From Macrostomum hystrix (Eukaryota > Platyhelminthes > Macrostomidae): a stretch of DNA of 64,000 nt. The notes beneath the pieces are model-generated. The model saw only the letters and a list, made by a program, of their open reading frames with translations, did not search any database and was not told where the DNA came from. The stretch is from contig CATNEN010000038.1 in assembly GCA_950097015.1 (NCBI GenBank), positions 17,246,001 through 17,310,000 on the forward strand. Direction: 5' to 3'. Below, piece after piece: positions 1-10,465 of the stretch. Position 1 is the first letter of the stretch; every line of letters starts with the position of its first letter. The position numbers were made by a program, and so were the translations under genes.

Positions 1-216
1 TTTAGGATTAACTGGCTGATTTCCTGCACATCATCCCCTGATCCTTCAGGATTGGCTGGCTGATTTTCTGCACATCATCCCCTGATCCTTCAGGATTGGC
101 TGGCTGATTTTCTGCACATCATCCCCTGATCTTTTAGGATTAACTGGCTGATTTCCTGCACATCATCCCCTGATCTTTTAGGATTAACTGGCTGATTTCC
201 TGCACATTATCCCCTG
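1..216. repeat. 44-bp tandem repeat
   Basis: About five head-to-tail copies of a 44-bp unit containing the string ctggctgatttcctgcacat, then cccctgatc. The copies differ at a few positions (ggattaac versus ggattggc). The array stops just before the first visible exon of the plus-strand gene, so it lies in an intron or upstream flank cut by the window edge. Confidence 0.95.
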
Positions 217-266
217 GTAGTACAAGGCAGGCTGATCTTGATCCAGATTTTTATGGAATATTTCAG

Positions 267-1544
267 ATTTTTCGTCATCTTTGAAATGCTTGCGCGAGTG
301 GCCGCAGCAACAGCAGCAGCATGTGAATCTGCAAACCAATTGTTCATCTCGTAAAGCCAAGTCACGCAGGTTCAGAACCATTTATAGCTCAACTGAGGAC
401 TCTATCAGCAACTCAGTTATACATGACGATACCGAACTGGCAGTTTCCATGGACTCCAGCAGCGAGTTGCAGGTGAGCTCTTTAGATAAGTGCAAGTAAA
501 ACGCATATTAATTCGTAATTGTCCTTTAAATCTACTAAATCTAGCAATCTTAATCTAATCTACTAGATCTAGCAATCTTAATCTAATCTACTAGATCTAG
601 CAATCTTAATCTAATCTACTAGATCTAGCAATCTCGCCCTCATGTACTAGATCTAGAAATCTCACCCTAATCTACTAGATCTAGCAATCTCACCCTAATG
701 TCCCGCTAAAAAATAGGGATGTTTCTTTGGGTGATTCCAGTTGGAATCTGCGGTGTTTCCAGAAAAAGAAACAGCCGAACGCTGGAAACATACCAATCGG
801 ATGATTCCATGCTTAGAATCCACCCAACTGAGCGTTTTCTCGGTGCTTCTTGGTGGCGAAATGGAATCACCCAAAGAATCCTCCAGTTCGGAAGATTCCA
901 TGCTCAGAAACCGCCGAGGAATCGCCCGTAAATAATTCTCGGGTTGTCCCATGGGCCACTGGTTCGGGTGATTCTTCGGCGGTTTCCGCACAATTTACGG
1001 TTACATCGGCTGCTTCCTGGGTGGTTTCTTTAACTCTTGCAAGATAGGGGGGATTTTGGTAGATTCCACTCCTATTTTGCACAAAAACCCGCCGAAGAAG
1101 CAGCCGAATTCTTTACAGGGGTACAAGATCTAGCAATCTCAATCTAATCTACTAGATCTAGAAATCCCATCCAAACTAGATCTAAAAATCTCATGCGTAG
1201 CTACTCGATCTAGATATTTTTTGTTTCAGGCAAACCCAATTGATCTCATTTTACAGGATAGTCTGTACACTAATCAGCATCGGCAGCAGCAACAGCTAGA
1301 CTTGCGCATGACAACAGACTCGCTGGACTCAAGCGACAAGCTGATGCTGAGAAGACTGAAGCGCCAGTGCCTGAAGCTGACTGGCCGTAACAAATCAGCC
1401 CTGCATTCTAGCGCGCAGCTTTTTAGTGACTTAACCGTAACGACTCGAACTCGCGACCTACTGAAGCAAGCCGAAACAAGTTGTCGTGCAATTTACGCCC
1501 TTGAGGGCCAATCTCCAAGGCACAGTGAAGTGCACACTGTCTGA
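267..1544 (+). CDS. 3' part of an unrecognised gene; C-terminus may be SINE-derived
   Basis: I do not recognise this protein. Two exons can be supported. Exon A is 267-472, after a tttcag acceptor, and ends at cag|gtgagc. Exon B starts at 1230 after ttgtttcag. Phases agree: exon A ends on a complete codon and B continues in frame. The joined product is hydrophilic, rich in Ser, Gln and Lys/Arg, with a short poly-Gln run, an acidic serine-rich stretch (SSTEDSISNSV) and a basic segment (LMLRRLKRQCLKLTGR). No transmembrane segment is visible. From about 1478 exon B runs into a SINE B fragment, which supplies the last 20 or so codons and the TGA at 1542-1544. Either the gene ends in exonised SINE or a real donor upstream of 1478 was missed. 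The 5' end lies outside the window. Confidence 0.5.
529..700. repeat. CTAGATCTAG satellite, left block
   Basis: About six 26-28-bp units built on the palindrome ctagatctag followed by caatct and a caccctaa or taatctaa tail. It lies in the intron 473-1229. The same family resumes at 1124 and forms a larger array at 2924-3590 in the neighbouring FEM1B gene. Confidence 0.93.
701..1123. mobile_element. Possible ~420-bp element inside the satellite
   Basis: This non-repetitive block separates two pieces of the same satellite, as an insertion would. It holds a perfect 15-bp inverted repeat (ctttgggtgattcca at 725-739 against its complement at 862-876). Several degenerate copies of gattcc, ccgccgaa and agccgaa words recur within it. 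The ends show only a weak inverted match (cccgctaaaaaat versus cccctgtaaagaat read from the right). A palindromic MITE is possible, but no clear target duplication is visible because the flanks are repeats. Confidence 0.35.
1124..1214. repeat. CTAGATCTAG satellite, right block
   Basis: Three to four degenerate units of the same ctagatctag family, ending about 15 bp upstream of the exon B acceptor at 1229. Confidence 0.85.
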
Positions 1545-1672
1545 CGATGAGAAGGTCAGGGCAGATGTACACACCTGTGGCAGAAATGTCTCCTCGCTGG
1601 CTGAAGGTCTAGTGTCAACAAAAATGTACCATTACCTGGAGCCCTGGTGCAGTAATTATTCTTATTATTCGC
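1478..1672 (+). mobile_element. SINE family B, 5'-truncated
   Basis: Shares the family B body: gtcgtgcaatttacgccctt, then ccaaggcacagtg and ctgacgatgagaa, followed by the tail with cctcgctggct. The tRNA-like head is missing. The homology begins inside an open reading frame of the upstream gene. Confidence 0.85.
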
Positions 1673-2295
1673 CATCCTCACTTGAAAATCCCAATTATGC
1701 ACCCGCCAATAAACTATCCACTGAAAACTCCACGAAAAATATTCTCATCAAGAATCTCACAAAAAATCCGAATATCGATAGTCCCACAAAAAGTCCCATT
1801 TGAAAATCTAGTCTATTGAAAAGACATTCGTTTATCGCTGATTAGAATTAGGTTATCATAATTTATAACTTATCGATTAACCACATCCTATCGTTCTAAT
1901 ATTCATTATATTTACAATTAACTGCATATAATAAACAGTCCTTAAAATCGAAATTATTCAAACGCATGATTTTAGATCTGAATAAATTCACATTAAACAG
2001 ATATAAACAATGGATGGTTACAATACAGGGTAAAAATTAATTTTGAAATGAAAAAAATTCAAGTTTTCACAGAATATTTTTCAACGGCAAACTACTAACA
2101 CTAGTAGTGCTAATAGCCTTTAAAGTCGGTATATACTTTTTTCATTTGAATTTGATGCAATTATTGTACACAGCATAGGGCGAGTTAGAAAGACGCAGAG
2201 GTAAGCCAGATAAAATAGAAACCAATCAATTTACTGCATATACTACTGCTCACATTGTCTAGACCAAGCAGTAGTAAAATATGCGCAAAAATGAG

Positions 2296-2301
2296 TTTAT
2301 T
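2296..2301 (-). terminator. Polyadenylation signal for FEM1B
   Basis: A canonical AATAAA on the minus strand lies about 15 nt after the FEM1B stop codon. The 3' UTR would be very short. Confidence 0.6.
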
Positions 2302-2316
2302 ACAAAACAAGTTGCG

Positions 2317-5300
2317 TCACACATTGTCTTCCATGGGCACATTTCTGTCTGACAATTGTCTGGAGACTGCACTGCCCGCGGCAGCGGCGGAGGCCAAAGT
2401 CAGAGCTCTCAAATACTGATTGGGCCGGCCGGGTCCGATGCCCACCGGTGCCAGCGGATGGCGCCGAAAATTGCTGCTGAGCGGTCGCCTGAGCTGCTCG
2501 CCAGAATCCAAAGGATTCAGGGGATTGTGAAGGCACACGAATTGCCACAGGCCTGGTGGCAGATTCAGGCCGGAGGCCAATGCTTCGGCGTCGAAGTCGT
2601 CAGAGTCTTTGTTGTTGCCAGCTTCATTATCAGCCGAATGCTGGCTGACTGGTAGCTTGGACTCACGATGGCTTGAGCACACTATAGGTAGCCAATGCCT
2701 GCGTGCGGTCAATCAACATTGAGACTACTTATGACCCGATAGAAACATAGTAAATATGATCTCAAGCAAAATTTAAGTAATTACACCTGGCCAATTTGGG
2801 CCAGTGGACTAGGGAGGCCAGGGTTGAAACCCACCAATTTTACAGCTGATCAAGGCAGAATTAAGCATCTCGCTAAAGATTAAAACTTACTTACATTTAC
2901 CTTAGATTCAGTTCCCACAAAAGCATCTAACAATCTCACCCTTATCTACTAGATCTAGAAATCTCACCCGTATCTACTAGATCTAGCAATCTCACCCTTA
3001 TCTTCTACTAGATCTAGAAATCTCACCCTTATCTACTAGATCTAGAAACTCACCCTAATCTACTAGATCTAGCAATCTCACCCTTATCTACTAGATCTAG
3101 AAATCTCACCCTTATCTACTAGATCTAGCAATCTCACCCTTATCTACTAGATCTAGAAACTCACCCTAATCTACTAGATCTAGCAATCTCACCCTTATCT
3201 ACTAGATCTAGAAACTCACCCTAATCTACTAGATCTAGCAATCTCACCCTTATCTACTAGATCTAGAAACTCACCCTAATCTACTAGATCTAGCAATCTC
3301 ACCCTTATCTACTAGATCTAGAAACTCACCCTAATCTACTAGATCTAGAAACTCACCCTTATCTACTAGATCTAGCAATCTCACCCTTATCTACTAGATC
3401 TAGAAACTCACCCTTATCTACTAGATCTAGCAATCTCACCCTTATCTACTAGATCTAGAAACTCACCCTTATCTACTAGATCTAGCGATCTCACCCTAAT
3501 CTACTAGATCTAGCGATCTCACCCTAATCTACTAGATCTAGCGATCTCACCCTAATCTACTAGATCTAGCGATCTCACCCTAATTTACTGGATAAATAAA
3601 TTTAACTCTTTCGCTGGGATTCGTACTCTGACCTCTTGGTATTAGGCCCCATAAAAAAGCAGAGAATTCAGTAGAAGTATAAAATCAGAAACGGTTCGCT
3701 GACCTGGCCACAGCCTCAGCAGCCAGGCACATAAGCCTCAGCTTGCAACAGCTGGACAGCACCAGAGAGGCTAAGCCGCCACCAGCCGCAGCGTTGTTAT
3801 TTTCCGCTCCTTCGGCCAGCCTGCTAGGCGCCGGCGGAGCCAGATCCTGCGGTCGAAGGCCCCGATAATTGCGCAGGTCTGTGTGCGCGCCGTAGGCTGT
3901 CAGGCAGGCAATGGTGCCCTCCAGGGTGACAAAGTCTAGCAGGGCTCTGTCGTAGCTGGGAAAAAAACACTTCTCTAATAAGATGACGAGGCCTTGCATG
4001 TTTAAAATTAAGCCACAGCTGCTCCTGTATTCTACCCGTTTTTTTAGAAAATAATTTTTAACAAACAAATCGAACAGATTTGAACTAACCTAACAATAAG
4101 ATGCAACGGTGTGTCGCCATTGTCCGCCAGACAGTTGGGATCCGCGCCGCAGATTAGCAGCAGTTTGGCCACGGTGCAATTAGGCACGCTGACTGCGCTG
4201 CTAACGTGAAAGCTGTCAATCTCAGTTGCCGGATCGCAGGCCATGTGCAGCAGGCTGTGACCGGTTGGCAGGCGAAAATCTGCCTTGACCAGACTGTGCA
4301 CTAAGCGATAGCTCAACTCCTCCTCCGTTGGACTCAGTTGCACCTGAGGGGGGTTGCGGTCTAGTGGTTAGAGTGTCGGACTCACGACTTGAAGGTCGGG
4401 GGTTCGATTCCCGATTCCACTGGAACAATTTGTGTTCTTTAGCAAGATAATAACTCTGCATTGCTTCAGTTCACCCAGCTGATAAATGGGTACTAGCATC
4501 AGCTGGGGCGATAAGGGTGGGTGTGTAGTCTCCCCAGTCCATGGACTGAACAGCCGTACGCAGCCTTCAGATGCGCCGCCTAATAGCTGCGGCTGTGGGT
4601 CGGCTGCACAGATCTGACCCAACTGGCTGATTAGAGCAGGTCTAATTAATTAGTTTTATTATTATTATTTATATAGGGATAACATAGAAATTATTAATAG
4701 GAGAGTACAGAATATAGAACAGGAGTCGGAGAGAAGACAGGAGTGAAGTGAGACAGGGGACGTGAGACAGGAGAGATGAGGCAGGGTACAGGGTAAAAAC
4801 TAGCCATTGGACAGTTTAGGCACGGGAGAGCTCAGACATTGTAGGTTTTGATAAAAACGCTTCAAGGGCCTATAAGAAGTATGTTAAAGCACCTGGGGTA
4901 AGGGCAGGCTTCAAGGGCCTATAAGAAGTATGTTAAAGCACCTGGGGTAAGGGCAGGCTTCAAGGGCCTATAAGAAGTATGTTAAAGCACCTGGGGTAAG
5001 GGCAGGCTTCAAGGGCCTATAAGAAGTATGTTAAAGCACCTGGGGTAAGGGCAGGCTTCAAGGGCCTATAAGAAGTATGTTAAAGCACCTGGGGTAAGGG
5101 CAGGCTTCAAGGCCTATAAGAAGTATGTTAAAGAACCGGGGTTAAGGGCAGAGACTGAAATCTGGCGTTTCGGCGCACCTTGCAGAGCAGAGCCAGCAGG
5201 TAGAACACTGTGAACACATCCTGGCTGAATGCGTCCAGGTCTTCGCGCGGAGTCTCGTTGGCTCGGCAGCGCAAGCGGCTCCGGTGCAGCTCATCGCAAC

Positions 5301-8300
5301 TGATGCTCAGTACTTCGTAGACGATGCGAAACTGCACGTCAACTCGGAGTGACACCATCTGGGACAACACCTGGGCTAGCCGGAGCAGGTCTTTGCCACC
5401 GGCCTGACCCTGACCCTGACGCAGGCGAAGGGCGTGCAGCCACAGCTCCAGGCAGCGGTCGAATTGCATGAGGTCGGCGCAGACAGCGCCTCGGTACACA
5501 ATCGGGCCGGTTAGGTCGCAGTACTGCGGCCCAAGTACTCGCTCGCGAATCATTAGGCCTTCGAGTTCCAGCAGCTCGAAGTCGTATTGAATCTCTTCGA
5601 TTTCGGCTAGGTTTTCGCATTCTTTTCTGTACCTGGAGAGTGTCAGCGATTTTCCAAGGGCGATTCTAAATCCCAACTGATTGGAAAATTCAGATCCTAA
5701 ATCCTCCCAAAATAGATTAGACAATTGAGATCCTAAATCCCCGGTTAGATTAGAAAATTGAGATCCTAAATGCAAGATTAGATCGAAATGGAGATCGTAA
5801 ATCCTTTCAGATTAGATTATAAAACTGAGATCATATATCCAAATTTAAGGAAATTAAGATCTAAAACTAACAGAGAACTAGAATAAAATATCCCACCTGG
5901 TCTCACACTAGAGATTCCATCAGATGTCAAACACAAATACTTAAGAATCTCACCTATAAGCCGCAATAGGCTTAGCAGGCACCTTAGGCTCCGGCAGTAG
6001 CGGATCAGCCCGCATCCTCAGGGCCTGGACCAGCAGTCGGTAAGCACCAACCGGATCGTATCTATCCTTGTCGTTAAGGAGCATGGCACCAAGTAGTTCA
6101 AGAGCTTCAATGTGGCGCCGTCTGGGAACATCTAATTTAGGCTCCAGCACCATGTACATGACGGCTTCAGCCTGGGCGTGCTCGGCGGCTACAAACAGCT
6201 GATCCAAACCGCTGTCGTTCATGCACAGTGTAGCTCCGTGCTCAATTAGTGCTCTACAGATTTCTGTGCGACCAGTCTCGGCTGCGAACTGCAGAGCGGT
6301 GGCATTGGCCATGGCAGTCTGGTTCGGATTCATGCCGCACTCCAGGAGAAAATTAACAACGGCCAGGTGGCCGCGAAACGCCGATATCATGAGACAATTG
6401 TTCTTATACCGGTTCGGTATTTCAATGTCGGCTTTGTGTTGCACCAGATAGCGCACGATGTCTAAACGGCCATCGAAGCAGGCCGCTCGCAATGGCGTAC
6501 TGTTGGAATTGGTGGTCTTGTTCACCTGGTTTTTAATGAGATGAGCAAATCAATGATCATATTTAGAACCGTTAAAATTAGTATAGTAGAGTAGCAATTT
6601 TAGCCCCCCCCCCTATAATAATATAAGCTTTCGATGTAGAAATATCGCAACACTTCAAACAAACTCAAGAGTCGGACTCACGACCACTATGAGGCGACTC
6701 GCTTTAGCACGATTTTATAAGAATAAAATCTCATAAGTTTTATTTGGGCAAGAAATGCCTTTTCAACATTAGGCTTGTGGGAAATTCGATTTGTATTAGA
6801 AAGTAGGCTAAGGCGAGTGATTAGAATTAAATTTACCTGGGCGCCATTTTCAACTAGGCAGCGAATGATGTCCATATGACCAGCTCCAGCTGCGCACCAA
6901 AGTGCTGTGGCTCCTTCAATCAGGAAACTGTCAATTGCAAATGTGTCAGAAAATTATTGACATGAGAAAACTGGTGCTGCTGGGCCTGCAATGGCATCGT
7001 ATGCAAAAAACTGACATTTTAGAAAAAATAGTAAAGTATATGAATGAATGTTAGCTTAAGGCTTTGAGCAAGATTAATTAATACTCATTATAATCAGCCC
7101 TTCCATAATGGTAGGTACATTACATTTCCCAAGTCTTATTGGTTGTGTTTCTATATCTTCAAGTCTCTTTCACTACATTTCTTGATTCTTGGCTGTTTCC
7201 TATCCAAGGAAGGAATTTTTGTCCTTGAGCAAATACATTCGAATACCTAGTGCATCAGTTTATTAAACTATAGAATGGGTTACCAACATTTAATAGCAAA
7301 AACATTGGGTCTAGTGAGTCTACTATCAAAGCCTGAACAAATAGCTAGTTAGAAGTATATAATAGCCTTAAAATGTACCACAAAACAGAAGTTACTTTGC
7401 CACTTGCTATACACTGAACATAAACTAAGCTAATTGTAATTTCCTAACCTATTTTTGATAGCTCAGTTTCTTATTTTATTACAGCATTTCTTATTCATTT
7501 CATATAAATAATCAGTAGGCATATAGCTCAAAGCCTCTAAAAAATAATTGGCCTAGCATGTTTTTATTATCATTGTGTAGCAATCGCTACAAGTGCTACA
7601 ATATTTTAGCAAGAGATTAAGTCTATTTTAATTATATTTCTAAGCCAATATGTATATATATTTTCTTTATGCTATAATTATATATATATATATTGCAATT
7701 AGCAAGGGGTGAGTGGCAGAGCAACTAACATGTTTGCCTCTCGTACCAAAGTAGCCACAGAGAGGTTTTAAGGTTTTAAGGCTTGCAATGAAATTCATGC
7801 CATTGAGAGGGCCAACCTTGGGATCCTAGACACTTTGTCATCTTACAACTTCGTCATCCACTTAGAAAGTAGGAAGGACACTTTGTCATCTTACAACTTC
7901 GTCATCCACTTAGAAAGTAGGAAGGACACTTTGTCATACAGCCAATTGGTATGCTTTAAAGTTTGGTCAGTTCGTCATCTACTAATAACAAATAAGCAAT
8001 CAAGTTCGTCATCAATAAAGTGAGGGTGGTGTGGTGGGGCATAGGTGTGAACACACTTCACACTCTAAATTGTCTAAAAGGTGTCAAAACTGATTTCATT
8101 ATAAGAGTTGAAAGATAGATGACAAAGTGTCCACAAGTCTAAGTCTCTTCGTCATCCACCCTCTGAGATATTGGACAGATCATCATCTGGATGACAAAGT
8201 TGTAAGATGACGAAGTGTCCAGGTACCCAACCTTGAAGTCAAGACAGTGAAAATTTACATTGCCTAATGATTAGTCAGGGCGGATGTACTCACCTTACCT

Positions 8301-9274
8301 ACTAACTAGCTATGCGAGAGCATATATAAGTATTGTATAGTATCTATGTGCGCACAAGAATCAGCAAAATGGGCTAAATTGCTGGCTATAGGTTTATTGT
8401 CATCAAATTGTCATTGCCCTCAGCCTCCCAATAATAATTTATTTTATTTACCTAGAGGCATAATTTACTTTCTTAATCTAAAATAAATATGACTATGAGA
8501 CCAGGATAGGCTAATGCCGATATTTATATAATTTAAATATATTATATTAAAATATATATATTATATCTAATATACTAAAAATGAAAATCTTGCTTGCTTT
8601 AATATACTATAATTGAAGTATTTTACAGCATGGTGTTTAATATAACTTTATATTATATAACTCAGTGTTTTTATACAGAGGAAAAATAGTAAACTGCAAT
8701 TTAATTGAACTAAAATTGTTTTTTATTTTGCTTCTGTTATGACCAGATGGATAGAAACTCATAAGACAGATTGACAACTAGCTATTTATTTGATAGTTAG
8801 GGCCTAACTTGTACAAAAAGTAACTAACTATAGAGCACTAACTAGCAAAAGCACTAGAGCATTCATTATTTGCTTTATAGTTAAGTAGGCCTAGCTATTT
8901 GGGGTCAGTCACTTAGTGTGGCCACCTAGGCCAGCTTTAGAAACTTACCCATCAAACTTAACATTGCCAGGCTTGTTTATATCAACGTTATACTCTTTGA
9001 TCAGAAAGTGGACCAGTTTTGTGTGTCCATATTTGCTGGCAATCACTATTGCTGGAGCCCATTCCTGGCCAACATTGGAATGGATTGCAACAGTGGTTAA
9101 CTCAAATATTCGCTTTCCTTCTTCCTTTGATATTCGGCGCCTGCTAAAATAAGAACGGATCTTGAGGAGGTTTCCATTCAAAAGAGCTTCGTAAATCTGC
9201 TGACAAAATTCATCAAATGGACCATCCACTTTGTTGCTTAGTTGGTCCGACTCTTGAGCTGCCGCGTAGCTCAT
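2317..9274 (-). CDS. FEM1B: FEM1B homologue, CUL2 ubiquitin-ligase substrate receptor
   Basis: Seven exons: 9274-8949, 6927-6837, 6525-5954, 5626-5179, 4343-4090, 3955-3704 and 2671-2317. Phases fit throughout and give 765 residues. The ATG at 9274 follows an in-frame stop. Family marks are strong: EGATALWCAAGAGH (exon 2), NSTPLRAACFDGRLDIVRYL (exon 3), RHIEALELLGA, then LMIRERVLGP and IVYRGAVCAD (exon 4), and AKLLLICGADPN plus LTAYGAHTDLRN (exons 5-6). These are the N-terminal ankyrin block, the TPR-like middle and the C-terminal ankyrin block of FEM1. The conserved end (GLWQFV..H near residue 690) is followed by about 75 Ser/Arg/Ala-rich residues absent from vertebrate FEM1B, which is about 627 residues long. 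FEM1 proteins carry substrates with C-terminal degrons to CUL2-RING ligases. The gene is convergent with the gene at 267-1544 and divergent from the TPR gene at 10466. Confidence 0.93.
2779..2806 (-). mobile_element. SINE family A tail fragment
   Basis: attacacctggccaatttgg followed by gccag matches the reverse complement of the family A 3' end (ctggcccaattggggcaggt). Only this tail is recognisable. It lies in FEM1B intron 6. Confidence 0.5.
2924..3590. repeat. CTAGATCTAG satellite, main array
   Basis: About 24 units of 27-28 bp in FEM1B intron 6, each with tctactagatctag, then caatctcaccct or aaactcaccct. Two variant units alternate through much of the array, suggesting expansion of dimers. 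The last units carry gcgatct. This is the same family as 529-700 and 1124-1214. Confidence 0.97.
4347..4662 (+). mobile_element. SINE family A, near full length
   Basis: Begins with a tRNA-like head: an A-box-like gtctagtggttagag, then B-box ggttcgattcc at about 4401, then an unrelated body (cagttcacccagctg, agtccatggactgaacagcc) and a 3' end agatctgacccaactgg. It is antisense to FEM1B, and its head lies directly against the exon 5 acceptor (exon starts 4343). Confidence 0.88.
4860..5151. repeat. 49-bp tandem repeat
   Basis: Six nearly identical 49-bp units starting cttcaagggcctataagaag and ending acctggggtaagggcagg. The array lies in FEM1B intron 4, 28 bp from the exon 4 donor. The last unit is more diverged. 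Confidence 0.97.
7704..8440 (+). mobile_element. SINE family B interrupted by a MITE-like element
   Basis: The head (gagtggcagagcaac, gtttgcctctcgtacca) and body start (cattgagagggccaacctt) run to 7819. The body resumes at 8235 (gaagtcaagacagtg, tgattagtcagggcgga) and continues to the family tail (aagaatcagcaaaatgggc, cattgccctcagcctcc). A 409-bp element sits between. The copy is diverged, so it is fairly old. It lies in FEM1B intron 1. Confidence 0.75.
7820..8228. mobile_element. MITE-like element with terminal inverted repeats
   Basis: A 409-bp insertion with terminal inverted repeats of about 40 bp. The left end reads gggatcctagacactttgtc and the right end, reverse complemented, reads gggtacctggacacttcgtc; the match continues through catcttacaact and tcatcca. 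It is flanked by aacctt on both sides (7814-7819 and 8229-8234). A 48-bp internal segment beside the left end is duplicated. No coding potential is visible, so it is non-autonomous. Confidence 0.72.
8516..8612. repeat. AT-rich low-complexity tract
   Basis: Nearly pure A/T with taatata and atatat runs inside FEM1B intron 1. Nothing else is visible here. Confidence 0.7.
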
Positions 9275-10465
9275 CGCGTGATGAGCAAAAGTCACTTAAT
9301 CCAGGCTGTTTCTTTATGTTTCAGAAAAATGTAATGAGAAGCACAATGATCTGCTAGATAAAGAAGATAATTAATTCACTCAGGATAAGGATATCCTGCC
9401 ATTACAGGCTCCAGAATGAAGGCGTTACTATAGGGGAGATGCCGAATTAAATACAAAAATCGTTATTGTTTAAAAACAGTTTACCGAGTTTTTGTAGCTT
9501 TTCTGCACTTACTTATAACAAATGCGATGTCTTTTTACAAGGAAAGAAAGTAATAATTATTCTTCTAAGATTTATTACACTTAGAAAACAATATAAATAC
9601 TAGTTTCAAGCAACAATAAAAAACTTTCAGTGTTGCTAATGGTACTACACTGTGTGCCAGTTTGATATTAGTAAAATGGAATTGTGCATGGTACGATCAT
9701 TTCGCGACACACTTTGCAGACTTTGTCGCTTTTTGTGCATTCAAGTTATTCCCTCGTCAGTATTTATTGAAGTCCTGACGAAGCTTTTATTCTATTGTTG
9801 TGATTTTTCGTTCGTGAGGCTACCACATGTATCACGTAGCTCTATGAAGGATTAAATACTAAATTATGTGTAGTCTTTAGTATCATTATTTAAATTTGTA
9901 TTAATATTTTATTTAATTTTTTCATATAAAACTAAAAAATATGTGCATATTCTGTATAGCTTCAGTCTAGACTTCTTCATCACTTGTACGGCCTGGTATG
10001 GCTGTATCCATATCTTCGCCCAATTATTATTTATTGGAATTATGTCTCCGTAAGTAGCGAAATGAGCTTTTCAAAATCGACGCACGAACAAAAAATGTAG
10101 AATGTTATCATGGCTTAAACAGTTTATCAATTTTTTGCTATCATGTGGAGGTGAATGTAAAGAATTATAAAAATTAGACTGTATAAGTTAAAAAACGCAC
10201 TCTTCTTGGTGCAAGTGCAGTTTATTGTGGCTACTGTGTCATGCCACTTTTATCACTTATAGCATGGCTATTGTGTTTTAAATTGTAAAAAATCTAAGAC
10301 AATTCTCCATGCGCATTTTTAGATAATCAATCGTGTATTGGTATAAAAAAGATAAAAATTATTTTTTTATTTGCTATCTGGTTGGATTCTTGTACGCTCC
10401 CTAAATCTTTCTTCAACACATTCAACCCCTAAACTCCAACCTATAACGAATCAATTTTCGAGGCT
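9275..10465. other. Intergenic region between divergent FEM1B and TTC24-like genes
   Basis: AT-rich DNA of 1.19 kb between two divergent start codons. I see no exon-like coding, no tandem array and no SINE. It should contain both promoters, or a bidirectional one, but I find no clear TATA box at a convincing distance. The stretch just before 10466 is pyrimidine-rich (aaatctttcttcaacacatt). Confidence 0.6.

Noticed and set aside
4347-4420. tRNA gene in the SINE A head
   Set aside because: A- and B-box-like motifs are present, but the acceptor stem does not close and the same head recurs with a common SINE body.
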